64,000 nt of DNA from Rhabdophis nuchalis. Taxonomy: Eukaryota; Chordata; Lepidosauria; Squamata; Natricidae. This document shows positions 45,744 through 57,718 of this stretch, in pieces. The notes under the pieces are model-generated. The model searched no databases. It was not told where the DNA came from and was given only the letters and a program-made list of their open reading frames with translations. The stretch lies in assembly GCA_039707465.1 (NCBI GenBank), contig CM077646.1:83639215-83703214 (forward strand), written 5' to 3'. Numbering within the stretch: the first letter of the stretch is position 1; every line of letters starts with the position of its first letter. Both the position numbers and the translations under genes were made by a program.

Positions 45744-48700
45744 CCTCCGGCCAATGGAACCTTCCTTACGGTTTCCGGGCGGCTTTCCTCCGGCTCGTTC
45801 TTCTTTCTTCTTCTCCTCCTTCTTCCTCTTCACCTCGGCTACAAGCGCGACTTTTATCGCCTTCCTCTATGCCCGCCCACAAACCCAAATAGCAATGAGA
45901 GCACCTTTTCCGATACTCCGGTCGTCATTCACCAGTCAACCACTCCGTAGTTTTCGACACAGACTAAGCTGGCGCCCGAGTCAGAACAGGAAGTTCAACC
46001 TTCCGCCATCGGGCAAGTGGAAGTCACCAACCCACGATAATAGTGCAAGGAATAAGTGGGTGGGACTTCCTTACCTAGCCATCTTTAATGAGGGCAGAAG
46101 CTTCCGCCGCCGTGGTCGCAAGGATATGGCCTGATGAAGAAAAAAAATGCAATCGATCCTCTGACTTGGGGGGGAATTACGCGGCTTCGCCAGCTTTAGT
46201 GAGCATGCGCATAAGAATATTGGGCGAATATAGCGAGCAGTTGGATTACTTTTAAATGGTGGGATGATCTCGGAAAGGGTAATGACTTGTTTTTCTTCAT
46301 TAACTGCCTATGTTCATATTTTTATTCTTAAGTCATAGGATAATGCAGTCAACCTAAACTAAACCAGCAGTGAAGATGGACACGGCACAGAATTTAACGC
46401 TGATAAAGCTCGGTGGAATGTACTGTACTGTATATCTGAATAGGCAAGTATAAATTGCTACACGATGCTATTCGTGTTATGTTGCCCCTTTCTAAGAGTT
46501 TTAGAGAATGTAACCATACATTTTAAAAAGCATCTAAGCTGCGTCAATAACCCCAAGCCCTTAAGGACCCACTTAATATACAAGACTTTACGTTGTGGCA
46601 CTATGTGAAGGTGTCTTACATGCATTTTGTCCATCAAGGCACACGTGATCTGTTTGATAGCAGTTGTGGACAACTTTGTCACAAAGTTGTTTCCTTGCTC
46701 CAGTGTTGTGAGTATGATGCATACACTTAACATAAAATCAAATTTTGAAAGAGAGAAATGGACAGTGTCCTTGCTTGCTGCAAAATAAAAGAACAGTGTT
46801 TCAATATAAAATTTCAGTGTACTGTTTTTTCAGAAAAACTTGCTTTTTACATAAATTCATGTGCGAGATTTCTAGTTTCCACTTGTTCAATCTATTTAGG
46901 AAAAAACATGATGACAACATTAGAACATCTGGCATTCATGCCAGAAGCCTCAAGCTATAATTCCTTCTTAATCTAGATAAGAGCTGGATAAAATGCTTAT
47001 TCTGAACCTTTTCCCTTTGATGTAAATAAAGATGCATAGTTCTGGCTACCAAGTTGGCTGGCCTAAAAAAGGAGTTGCACAAATTCATGGAAGTTATGGG
47101 ATGATAACTGTTAGCTTTGATGGCAGTGTTACTACCTCTGAAGCTTATCTGCTGGAAGACTAATGGACATCCTTCTGAGGTTGATAGGTTGCTATGAAAA
47201 CAGATTGTTGGACAAGATGGACCACAGGGGTTGCAATCCGTCAGGTGATTTATGTAGCTCCTCATCTCATAATTGCAATTCTGAACAATGAACGCAGGAT
47301 CAAAAACCAACAAGCTAGAATAAACGATAACAAAACAATGATAATATAATAGCAGAATGGTATCCAAGGGCAAACAAACCAAAACCTCATAGCTTCAGTG
47401 ATGCCAGGATAAAAAACATAACAATGGACTTGCCCAAACTGTTATTGTTATTATTTTAAAAAATCATTCACTTCTCAACCAAAAAAGCTCCCAGAGCAGC
47501 TTACAGAACAGTAAAATAGTAAATCTTGTTTGTCCTGAGGTTTCAACTCTGCATTAGAATAACTCTGCAACTTAAAGAAAATGGATTTCAGAGCGATAAT
47601 AGAGCAATCTATGTATATATAAAGTATAAATGGCAAAATTTTAATAGTTGTGCCTAGATAGTAATTATTTCAAATTTTTGGTGGCATATTATTTTAAAAT
47701 AGTTTTTAACTGTGGAAAAACTAATTTCATTTGATACAGTCTTGTGGTTTTAAACATGAGGGAGCCAATTTCATCATAAAATCAAAATGAATATGTTCAA
47801 CATTATGGATAACAGATTACTCAAATAATTTTGGATTCACAACTAGAATATATGAATATATTAAGTAATTTGTAAATAAATGGCATGTTTGGCTGTTGAA
47901 GATATAGATATTATACAATATTGTGCTAATAATTACTTGCAATTATTTGGGAAAAATAAAGACATAGTTTGTGGCAATAATGTACCATTCTATAGGAAAG
48001 AACTACATCCTGCTATAAATTGATTTAATTCATATCCTTTGATCTCATAATAAAAAATAATTGGGTTTTGGATACAATTGTTCAAAGGAGCTTAAGTTAC
48101 AAGACATGTTAAGTTAATATTTTTGATAATTCAGATTATTCTACATAAACAGGCTACTCTGCCCCATTATTCTACCTGATTTGTCAATGTCACATAAACA
48201 TAACAGGGAACAGGTAGGGTTCATTTAACTTTCCATTTAAAGAATTATTCTTAGCATCTTATAATCAGAATTATAAGCAAATATGTGTCTTTAGCGCTTG
48301 ATTTGTTGCACTACTATTATCGTCAAGAGGAGCCAAAAGGGAACAGCTAGGGGCTTTACTCAATTATTGCCATAATTAGGGAGAAGACAGCTGGTTGTAA
48401 ATTTTCTTCCACATTCTTCAGCAGTGCATTTTATTTTTTTCCTGAGCAACTGCACAGTTAAACCTGTTCAGAAATTGATCTTGGGCCAAAATATTGCAGC
48501 AGTTTGCTAGAATTCCAAGTGCTTTATTTATTTTAAGTTAAATATTTCCCAACAATTGCCCTTTGCTTATACATCTATCCTTACTGTGATTCACTTCCTG
48601 GAATGGAAATTTTTTAAAAAAATGAAACAGCTCAGAACAGCTCAGATATGACATCATTGCTAAAAGAAACTGGTTTTGGCATTGTTTAATAAATTATTTG

Positions 48701-49064
48701 TATGCAGTAAACATTCAGTGTTAATAGTTCATTTCAGAAGGGGGGCTTCCATCATATTTAACATGTTAAATTCCTCTGTAAATCCAAGTGTACATTATTT
48801 CAGACACTTTAGGTCATTTATGTAATTATGCAAGTGACATAATTTGCATCAATTTGTGCTACTTCAAATAATTGCACTTTGATGTAAAACAAGCAAATTA
48901 AGTGAATTGTCCCAGATACATAAACATATCATTATTTAAATCATTTTAATTTATGTGAATCATCCAGTCTACTTCCGTTACAATGGAATTTATTGTTTAA
49001 AATTATGTCTGTATGCTGTTTGCCAGTTGCCAAAATTTGCTAAATCAGAGTCCACTAAATGAGC

Positions 49065-49295
49065 TTCATTATGCAGGTAAACTTTGTTTAATAACAGTAA
49101 TTGGAAGTGGAATTTTGCCACTAAACAATACAGTCATAAAGTGCAACGTCACATGACTATACCACTTAACAATGGCAGTTTCAGCAGTTGCTGCAATTGC
49201 ACTTCAAGGACCAGTCATAAGTTTCAGTTATTCAGCATTGTTGTAAATATGAATAGTTGCTGAACAAGTGGTCCTTAACCAAAGACAACCTATGT
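49065..49295 (-). repeat. Dispersed reptile repeat (family unknown)
   Basis: On the - strand it begins AGGTTGTCTTTGGTTAAGGA and includes GTGTAAGTGG/ACTTATGACTGGTCCTTGAA-type words. Matches the short segment at 28880-28975. Confidence 0.45.
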
Positions 49296-51189
49296 TAGAA
49301 AGTATGAATCCTAATATATCTACTGCTTTATGTAAAGACTGACTGCTTTCTTTAAATAATACAAGTAAAATTAAATATAGCTGTTGGGTTATTCCAAATT
49401 CATATGACAGGCTTATTTTAAGGTATCTCAATTTAATTGAATTCTGGGCAAAATCTACTTGACTGCACCTGAAAGTAGTCCTTCATCAGAGCATTCTGGT
49501 GTCTTCTACCACTTAATGGATTGGACAGATTTATAAATGGTTGCAATATTATGTGACAATATTATGTTGATAACAGATGTGACTATTGTATAAATGATAA
49601 TATATGCTCTAGACTTATAAATTAGCCACTAATAGGAATCTGGTGGATGACCACAGGAATTCTGCTGATTCCCGTGATCATCTACCAGATTGATATGAGA
49701 AGTTGCAGCACTGCTTGATGTATTATAGATTTCAAAGGCAGCTCTACATAGTCTTCGAATGTGAATCAGTTGGCTTCCAAAACATATCATAAGGCAACTC
49801 CAGGAAATGGATTGAACCCTGATTTTAAATATCAAAAGTAACAATATTTTATATTTTCCTTTTGAAAGGGAAATGCAAACCACAAAAGTGCATAAATTTA
49901 ATTGGGCTCATTAAAAGAACCAGTTTGGATTTTTTTCTTTGTTTTCAATTGAAGGACCAGAATTTAATGCTGTAAATTTCTTACAAATTGAGTTTGGATA
50001 TGTGCGGCATTTTATCAACGCACTCATTATATCTTTCCATTACTAACTGAGGTAGTATTTTGTATGTATCTTTACTGCTTAGAAATTGATTATTGCCTTA
50101 CAGTCCAAAATCATTTCAACTTAGCAGGTTTGATCATGAAATCTCAGCCGATTTGATCCCAAGTACTTTTAAAAGAATTTAACCTTTCTCCCAGGATTGT
50201 CACATATTCCATCAATATTTAAATCAGAATGTCAGTTTTCTCAGGTTTTACTAAACATTTTCATTATGCATATTGTATATTCATATAAAATATTAAAAAT
50301 TGGAAAACAAGACTGCATCAAAGTGGAATATCATTTCATATTAACTGAATATATCAGCAACATTAGGTTCGTTACATGGAGAATATAAGAAGGTTGCTCC
50401 TTGTAGGTTGTTTGATCTTTTTATTTGTAGTTTTGAAACTTAGCAAGAAAAGGTAAAAGACTCCTTTTCTGTAATGCTCCTCTGAACAAAATTCTGCTTT
50501 CCAGCATTTGTTGCCATTATTAAAAATCTTTATGAATAAGCTATAGGAATTTCTTGTGTCTTTGCTCCTTACTGTTATTTGTGAAAAAAGGGGATAGTCA
50601 AACCTCACTACACTTCTCAAGTTCATATTAAAAGTTTAAATTTCATATAACTAGGTAATAAAACAAATTAGAGTTTTAATTCAAATTAAAGGAAACTATA
50701 TTTGGTTTTGGTTGATTCAGGGGATTTGGACTTTTACCTATGCCTAGAAACACGCCGAACTTCCAAAATCATATTTACTGTTTCTGTAGAGTCTTTGGAT
50801 TATACTATGTAAATTTCTTTTAAATTAATTTCAATATACACATTTCTATCAAAAATACTCACTGAATTAGAAGCAAACCATCAATCGTGGCTTAGAAAAT
50901 GCCACAATTGAAAAGTTAATAGTGGGGGTCATCCCACTGAAAAGTTGTATTAGTACTATAAGACTGCTCAGTTTTACGATCTGTGGTGCAGTAATGGCAG
51001 TCCAGTACTTTAAATGTCACTACTGAGGTTAGATAACATTGTATAGAGTGCCACACAGCAGTCCAAAGGTTCAAGTCTCAGCAGACAAAAAGGAAGTTCA
51101 TTCATTCACATTTAGATACCTTATATTATGATTGTCAGTAATAAATCAGAATTTTAAGCAAAAATTGCAACTCCAAACAATTAATAATA

Positions 51190-52416
51190 CTAATAATAAT
51201 TTTAATACTTATAAACCGCACCCTCTCCCCACAGGGACTCGGGGCGGTGCACAGGAAGAATAAAAACAATAACTATATACAACATTTCATATTAAAAATA
51301 GATTAAACAGCACCTGTGCTAAAATACCCGTTAAAACTAACTAAACTAAAAAAAACCAATAAACCCAAAAACAGAGGAATAACTATCCCAGGCCGGCAAG
51401 GCAGAAGAAATGTGTTTTTAGTTTAAGGCGGAAGGAGCGGAAGGAGCAGAGGTCCGTGGTGGTCCTAATGTCGGGGGGGAGGTCGTTCCAGAGGGCTGGG
51501 CCCGCCACAGAGAGAGCCCTTCCCCTGGGTGTCGCCCGCTGACAGAGTCTAGTGGACGGCACCCGGAGAAGTCCCTCTCTGTGGGAGCGAATCGGCCGTG
51601 AGGATGTATGAGGCAGGAACCGATCCCGCAGGTAGCTAGGTCCCGAGCCATGGAGCGCTTTAAAGATGATAATTAATACCTTGAAGCGCACCCGGAAGAC
51701 AACAGGCAGCCAGTGCAGCTCGTGCAAGAGCGGTGTTACATGGGTATACCTTGTGGTACCCGTAATTGCTCGCGCGGCTGCGTTCTGGACTAGCTGAAGT
51801 CTCCGGGTGCACCTCAAGGGAAGCCCCATGTAGAGAGAGTTACAATAGTCCAGTCGGGATGTCACGAGCGCGTGAGTGACTGTGCGAAGGGCGTCCCGAT
51901 CCAATAGGGGGCGCAATTGGCGAACCAGGCGAACCTGGTAAAACGCCCTCCTGGCCACGGCTGTCACTTGATCTTCCATGGACAGCCGGGTATCCAGGAG
52001 GACACCCAAATTGCGCGCCCCATCCACAGGGGCAAGATGTTCGCCCCCTATGGCCAGCGTTGGAGTGAGCTGGTTGAAACGGGCAGCCGGAAACCACAGC
52101 CACTCGGTCTTGGTCGGGTTGAGCCCGAGTCCGTTGCTTCCCATCCAGATCCGCACGGCTTCCAGGCACTGGCACATCACCGCTACGGCATCATTGGGGT
52201 GGTTTGGGGTAGATATATACAGCTGGGTGTCGTCAGTGTAAAGGTGGTACTCTACCCCAAAACCACGGATGATCTCACCCAGCGGCTTCATGTATGCATT
52301 AAACAGGAGAGGCGAGAGGACCGACCCCTGAGGCACCCCGCATGTGAGGGGTCTCGGGGTCGACCTCTGCTCTCCTGCCAACACAAATTGCGATCGGCCA
52401 GAGAGGTAGGAGGAGA
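51190..52416 (-). mobile_element. L2-like LINE, RT domain and 3' end, open over about 340 codons
   Basis: - strand frame covering [54 protein letters not shown] and ELHWLPVVFRV to the C-terminus FFCLAGLG. The RT catalytic box reads YTDD instead of YADD (Ala to Thr). No frameshift. 5'-truncated within the RT. Confidence 0.9.
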
Positions 52417-54764
52417 TTGACCAAGAAGGAGGAAGGACAAACGAAAGAGATCTGATAGAGTACAAGAATTGTTGCTAAACCATTAATGGGTCTCTAATGG
52501 TTTTGTATAACAGTTAGGGCAAGCAGGAGTTTGACCTGATTGTTACCAAAACTATTACAAGTATTTAGTACTGCTTTTCTTTTAAGATTTCTTAGATGCG
52601 TTTATTCAAGATTGGACTCCAAGAAATCACACAAATTATATTTGAAATTACTCACAATTTAACTTTTCTTAAAAAGAAGGGATTCTTGGGTGGAAAGAAT
52701 TGAAAAATAAATCTGTGATAAAATTTCCAATGATTCCCAAAAATTCTGTGGTGCAACTACAGTGGAAAAAGGGTATACAATTCAAGTTAGTGCATTTCCG
52801 AAAATATACTTTATGGCAAAAATGTTGAAGATGGTAATTGAAATGATTGAGAAATTGAAGACCATTCGTGAGGAAAGTTTGCAGTGTTTGAAAGGCTAGT
52901 AAAAGAGATTACATTTTACTCACATTTTATGTTTGGGTCTGACATGACGACACTAGAGACATTTTTCTCTCTGAAATACTAAACCCAGGTCACCTGATTG
53001 AGCTGAATGGGAAAGAATGTTCAAAGTGAAGTATTTTTTTCAAATAATGAATTGCTAAACTTAGGCATTCCCTACTGAGAAATGTAAAGATTGGCATAAA
53101 TTTGAATAGTTTTAAAAGGAAGGTTGGTGGTAAATAAATATTTAGAGTATACAATTATCAGTGGCTACAAGACAAATTAACTGGATGTTTCTTTAATTAT
53201 ATTCTAACCTTTTACTACCAATTGCTGGAAAACAGGCACTCCACAGCAACTTTCCACAGGCATTTTCTATTATAAAAATAAAATGGCAGGTCTAAGATCT
53301 CCAGCAGAGTTCTTTTTATGTTAATTAAATTTAAATATAATTACCTAATTAAATGTACCTGATTTTGCAACTTCAATATCATGTGAAATGATTATACAGA
53401 GTATTGTGGGCAATATAGGGGAGAAATGGAACTAAGGATATTGCATTATTGTGACCCAGGAAAATATATTATTTAAGATACATAAACTTCAGGGACTTTA
53501 TTATTATGCAATTAGTGACTACATGCACTTGATAAACTGTCTTCAAGTTTTTAGCAGCACAAAACATTTTGTGCATCCTTGTCCATAAGTTAGATATTTG
53601 TCTTAAACCTATTTATTTATATAATTGTATAGAATAGTCATACCACAATGTTTCTTTACAGTGGATTCCATTAAGGAGCCTAAACAGAAACTTTAAGAAT
53701 TATTCTAGGATAAATAATCCCACAGAAGGTCTTTGTGTCTCTTTTGTACTATGACCATTAAACCTTAAGGCAATTAAAGAGCTCACTTTGATAAGCTTAA
53801 ATCTTCAGTTTAGCTAATCAGCAACTGAGAACAATATATTAGTAAGTCTGCAGTTGCCTATCTGTAAGAATTTCATAATATAGCAATAAACATCCCTGGA
53901 GAATTAAGCTGCATAGAAACATTACAAATCTTAAGTCTACAAATGCATTATTTGTTTCCAAGAAGAACACTATTATGGATTTCCATAGTAAAAGTACCAG
54001 AATGTCCTTGTCCTTGTATTTACAATGCTTACCAAGAGTGATATATTACCTTACCATATTTATTTCTTACATGATTACATATTTGACTTATTAAATACGC
54101 CTTATAAATAAGCAAGACAAATTAATATTGAACAGTGATTTATGTTTTAGCATAGTGTATGCTCACTGTGCTACCATGACCCTTGTGATTCTCCTCCAAC
54201 TCCATTGTCTACCTTGCTAAATAACTATCACTTCTCCCAAACTGCATGTGATCGGAGAAAACTCATTTGAAACACATTCAGCATGAAATACTTGCATGAA
54301 ATAAAAGTAAAGGCTCTTAATTAATGAAAGAAAATGTTTGGAAGTTGCTATTTTTTTTGCCAAAGGAGATGTTACAGTGTATTGACTGTAGACTACAGTA
54401 TTTGAATTCAAATTTCTATACCTGCTATATTTGCAGCTCTCTCATTTTGAATCCAAACAAAACCCCATAAAAATATATGCTTGCAAAATGCCATGCTTAG
54501 CTTCGTATGGTGTTGGGCTCGAGCCAGCTTTCTGCTCACATCATTGATGTGTAATTTGTCCAGGGGCATTTCATTGTATGAGATTGTTTATGAACAGTGG
54601 AGTTCAATGCTGCCTCTGACAGTAATCTTTTCCTTCTCTAATTCTTCTCCCCCTTTCTATGGGACTGCTAGCCTAATTTCAGAAGAAGAATTGTAGTACA
54701 GCTACACGATTGAAAGGTTATAACATCCAACAACTCTGCATCTCTTCTGTGAAATAGATAATAA

Positions 54765-55040
54765 TAATAATAAAATAATAATAAATTTAATTTGTTGACC
54801 GCTCCCTCTCCCCGAAGGGACTCGGAGCGGTGCACAGGGCAAATAAAACAATAAATACACACACATAATTAAAACAAATTAAATATTATCCCTGCGCTAA
54901 AAATTCCCAGTTAAAAATTACTGAAATCCCATCTAAAATTACTAACAACCCCATAGAAGAGAGACTATCCTAGGCCGGCCAAGCAGAACAGATGTGTTTT
55001 TAGTTTTAGACGGAAGGAGCGGAGGTCCGTAGTTGTTCTA
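54765..55040 (-). mobile_element. L2-like LINE 3' end fragment
   Basis: (AATA)n, then GAAGGGACTCGGAGCGGTGC, and ends in CGGAAGGAGCGGAGGTCCGT. 3' UTR plus the last codons only. Confidence 0.85.
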
Positions 55041-55974
55041 CTAATTGTCATACTACAGTTTCATTTTAGATAGCTCTAAGATAGACATACAATTAAATTA
55101 AATTAAATTTAACCTACCCTTTACAGGTTGGGAATTGTCTTTGTGATCCATTGTCTGAATGTTTTAATCTTGGAAGCTACAATCTCCTCTCTTTCCACTA
55201 TATAATTACATTTACATGGATTGGTATAAATAGATATTTACCTGTCCTATCATCTATTTATGTATTATTTATTTATTATTAGTTTGTCCTATAGCTTGTT
55301 CATAACTATTTACATTGTTTTAAATTGAGAATTATGCAACATATATGGATAAAGTACCACTCTATATGTTGTTTACAAAAGCAACTATAACTGTATTGGT
55401 CTTAAGGAAGGTACAGGGAATTCCAACAATTTGTAGCTAAGTAATACCTTTATAAAAACCAACTACATTATTAAAAAAAACCACACTAATACCACAATAT
55501 GCAAAATTTCCATAATTCTTGCACCTATTAGTTTTATAGGCCATTCAACTCTATTGTGATTCCTGCAAGTAAACAAATGAAAGAATCATACAATTTATTT
55601 TCTCCCAAGAACAACACATGTATTTTATAGACAGATATGATAATTTTGAAAGAATTAACTTTCAGTAAAACATCTCATTTCCCACTTAGATTACTGGTTA
55701 AAAACCGGTGATTAAAACTATAAACCACAAGGACGTTTTCCTCAAAGAAAAAATATTTTCAACACCTTTCTCTGGGATTGGTCGTATGTGTGTTGCTTTT
55801 TTAAAAATGCACCATCTAGTGGCTAGAAGAATAGTAGGGTTCTATTATAGCATGTATTTCATGCATTTTACCTGTTAAAGGTTACCAGATATAGTAACTT
55901 AATAATTTTGCAGCACCCTAAAAATGTAACAAATTGTTATGGCATTAAGTTTTCTTTTCTTTTTAGCCATGGTC

Positions 55975-56036
55975 CATGGGAATGAAGCTGCTGACACTTT
56001 ATCAAAGGAAGGATTTAATTTGGTGGCACTGTTTTA
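55975..56036 (+). pseudogene. Possible RNase H-like scrap of a retroelement
   Basis: Reads VHGNEAADTLSKEG, similar to the G-NE-AD-LAKEG motif of retroelement RNase H. Only about 20 residues, so weak. Confidence 0.25.
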
Positions 56037-56654
56037 ATACAGTATGAATCCTATCTGATAACTTTGCTGACTAGAACAGGAACTTCCATTGACCCAAGCC
56101 TTAATATTTTAAAAAGAAATATAATTGGCATGCCAAATGTGCTTTCAAAATCAGTGTTGATCAATAATAATACTCTGCTTGTTGTAAATTACAACAGGAA
56201 AAGAAACTAGGGCATTGTTGTTATGAGCCTTGGAATTATTTCTAAAAGAGCCCCCTCCCAGTCCCAGATTCATAGAAACTTTACAAACAGTGTAAAATTG
56301 TTTAGTTTTAGGGTCAGTAGTATATTTATCATTGCAAGATGTGCAATGATAAAAGAAGAGAATTATATAAAATTACTTAAAAATAAAATTGTCAGGCCTG
56401 CAGCTATATTTTCTAATGGATCTTAGGCCTGCCACACTTTCTATTATTCTACTATGCATTTTCTATTGTGGGAAAATGGAAGGGGGGATTGTACGGAGTT
56501 AGATGATATGTAGCCATAACAAAATTCTTTCTAGAAAACCAAGGTCATCCTTTGTCGCTGCACCTCTCTGGAACTGGATGGGTAGAAGCTGCCAGCATGT
56601 CAATGGAAGATTGGACCATGTGATGGACTTGTGGATGTTCTTGAACTTTCAACT

Positions 56655-57690
56655 GGGTGGGAAAACCGGGAAGCCTTCAGATTTGGGTTTCCTCAGATAT
56701 GCCAACAATTTATATAACATGTTTTATAGATTTATCATCTGCTAGGTTAGCTAAAATGTTTAAAAACATGTCTAGAAAATGTTGGAAAGGTAATCAAAAA
56801 ATGGGCACATTTCATCATATTTGGTGGACTGTTAAAGCAAAACAATTTTGGGTAAAAATACACAGATGGCTAGAAATGATAATAGGGAAACATGTAGATT
56901 TTAAACCTGAACTGTTTTTATTAGAGATGATATCAGAAAAATTTGATAGGAAAAGTATCTATTTAATATTACATGTCTTAACAGCAACGAGGATTATCTT
57001 TGCGCAATATTGGAAAAATGAAGAAATACTGCAAGACAAAGAGATAATTAAGAAGATATTAGATTGTGCAAAAACGGGTACTTTGACTTTTGACTTTTAT
57101 GCAATTTATAAACTGCACCTTCTCCCTGAAGGGACTTGGGGCGGTGCACAGGAAGTTAAAAAACATATATACATAACAAATATAAATATTTAAAACCAAA
57201 TTAAATAGTTATCACCCTATGCTAAAATCTTAAAAACTTAAAACTGTATCCCTTAAAATCCCGATTTAAAACAATTTAGACCTCAGACTACAGGCTAGGT
57301 GAGGTAAAATTAGGCCAAGCCGGCCTGATGGAAGAAATAGGTCTTTAACTTTTGGCGGAAGGAGCGGAGGTCCGTGGTGATTCTAAGTTCGGAGGGTAGG
57401 TCGTTCCAGAGGGTTGGGCCCACCATAGAGAAGGCCCTTCCCCTGGGCATTGCCCGCTGGCATTGCCTAGTGGACAGCACCCGAAGAAGTCCCTCTGTGG
57501 GAGTGAATCAGCCGAAGGGATGTGTGGGGTAGACTTACAGTGAAACAAACAGAAAGAAGGTATAGAATATTATGAAACATGGAACTTATTTTACTAATGG
57601 TTGGAAAAAAGGAATGGAGATTAAGAATAGAATCTGTATTGCTAAGCAAATTAAATACTGAGACAACATGATGTTTACTAAGTACTAAGA
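56655..57690 (+). mobile_element. L1 LINE ORF2 C-terminus, split by an L2 insertion
   Basis: Encodes CWKGNQKMGTFHHIWWTVKA, KQFWVKIHRWLEMIIGKHVD, FKPELFLLEMISEKFDRKSI and ILHVLTATRIIFAQYWKNEE, the C-terminal region of L1 ORF2p (C--C--GT--H-WW / F--ELFLLG / L---AR---AQYWK). After the L2 insert the frame resumes as EYYETWNLFY, stop, WLEKRNGD. Decayed. Confidence 0.75.
57100..57535 (-). mobile_element. L2-like LINE 3' fragment nested in L1
   Basis: AAACTGCACCTTCTCCCTGA at 57110 to ...GTGTGGGGTAGA near 57535. Carries the - strand LPSVKS-type C-terminal codons and the 3' UTR. L1 coding sequence lies on both sides. Confidence 0.8.
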
Positions 57691-57718
57691 AATGTAATGA
57701 ATAGAATGAGAGACCACT

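Larger units (their letters stand above)
46141..54760. other. Intergenic DNA upstream of IPPK (mostly unannotated)
   Basis: AT-rich, with no convincing exon or RNA gene seen. Contains a dispersed repeat (49065-49295), a short imperfect hairpin (49639-49692) and an antisense L2-like LINE (51190-52416). Confidence 0.6.

Noticed and set aside
49639..49692. Imperfect 22-bp-arm hairpin, miRNA-like
   Set aside because: Arms match with three differences, but I recognise no known miRNA, and the differences on the + strand include two C/A mismatches. Not enough to call a microRNA.
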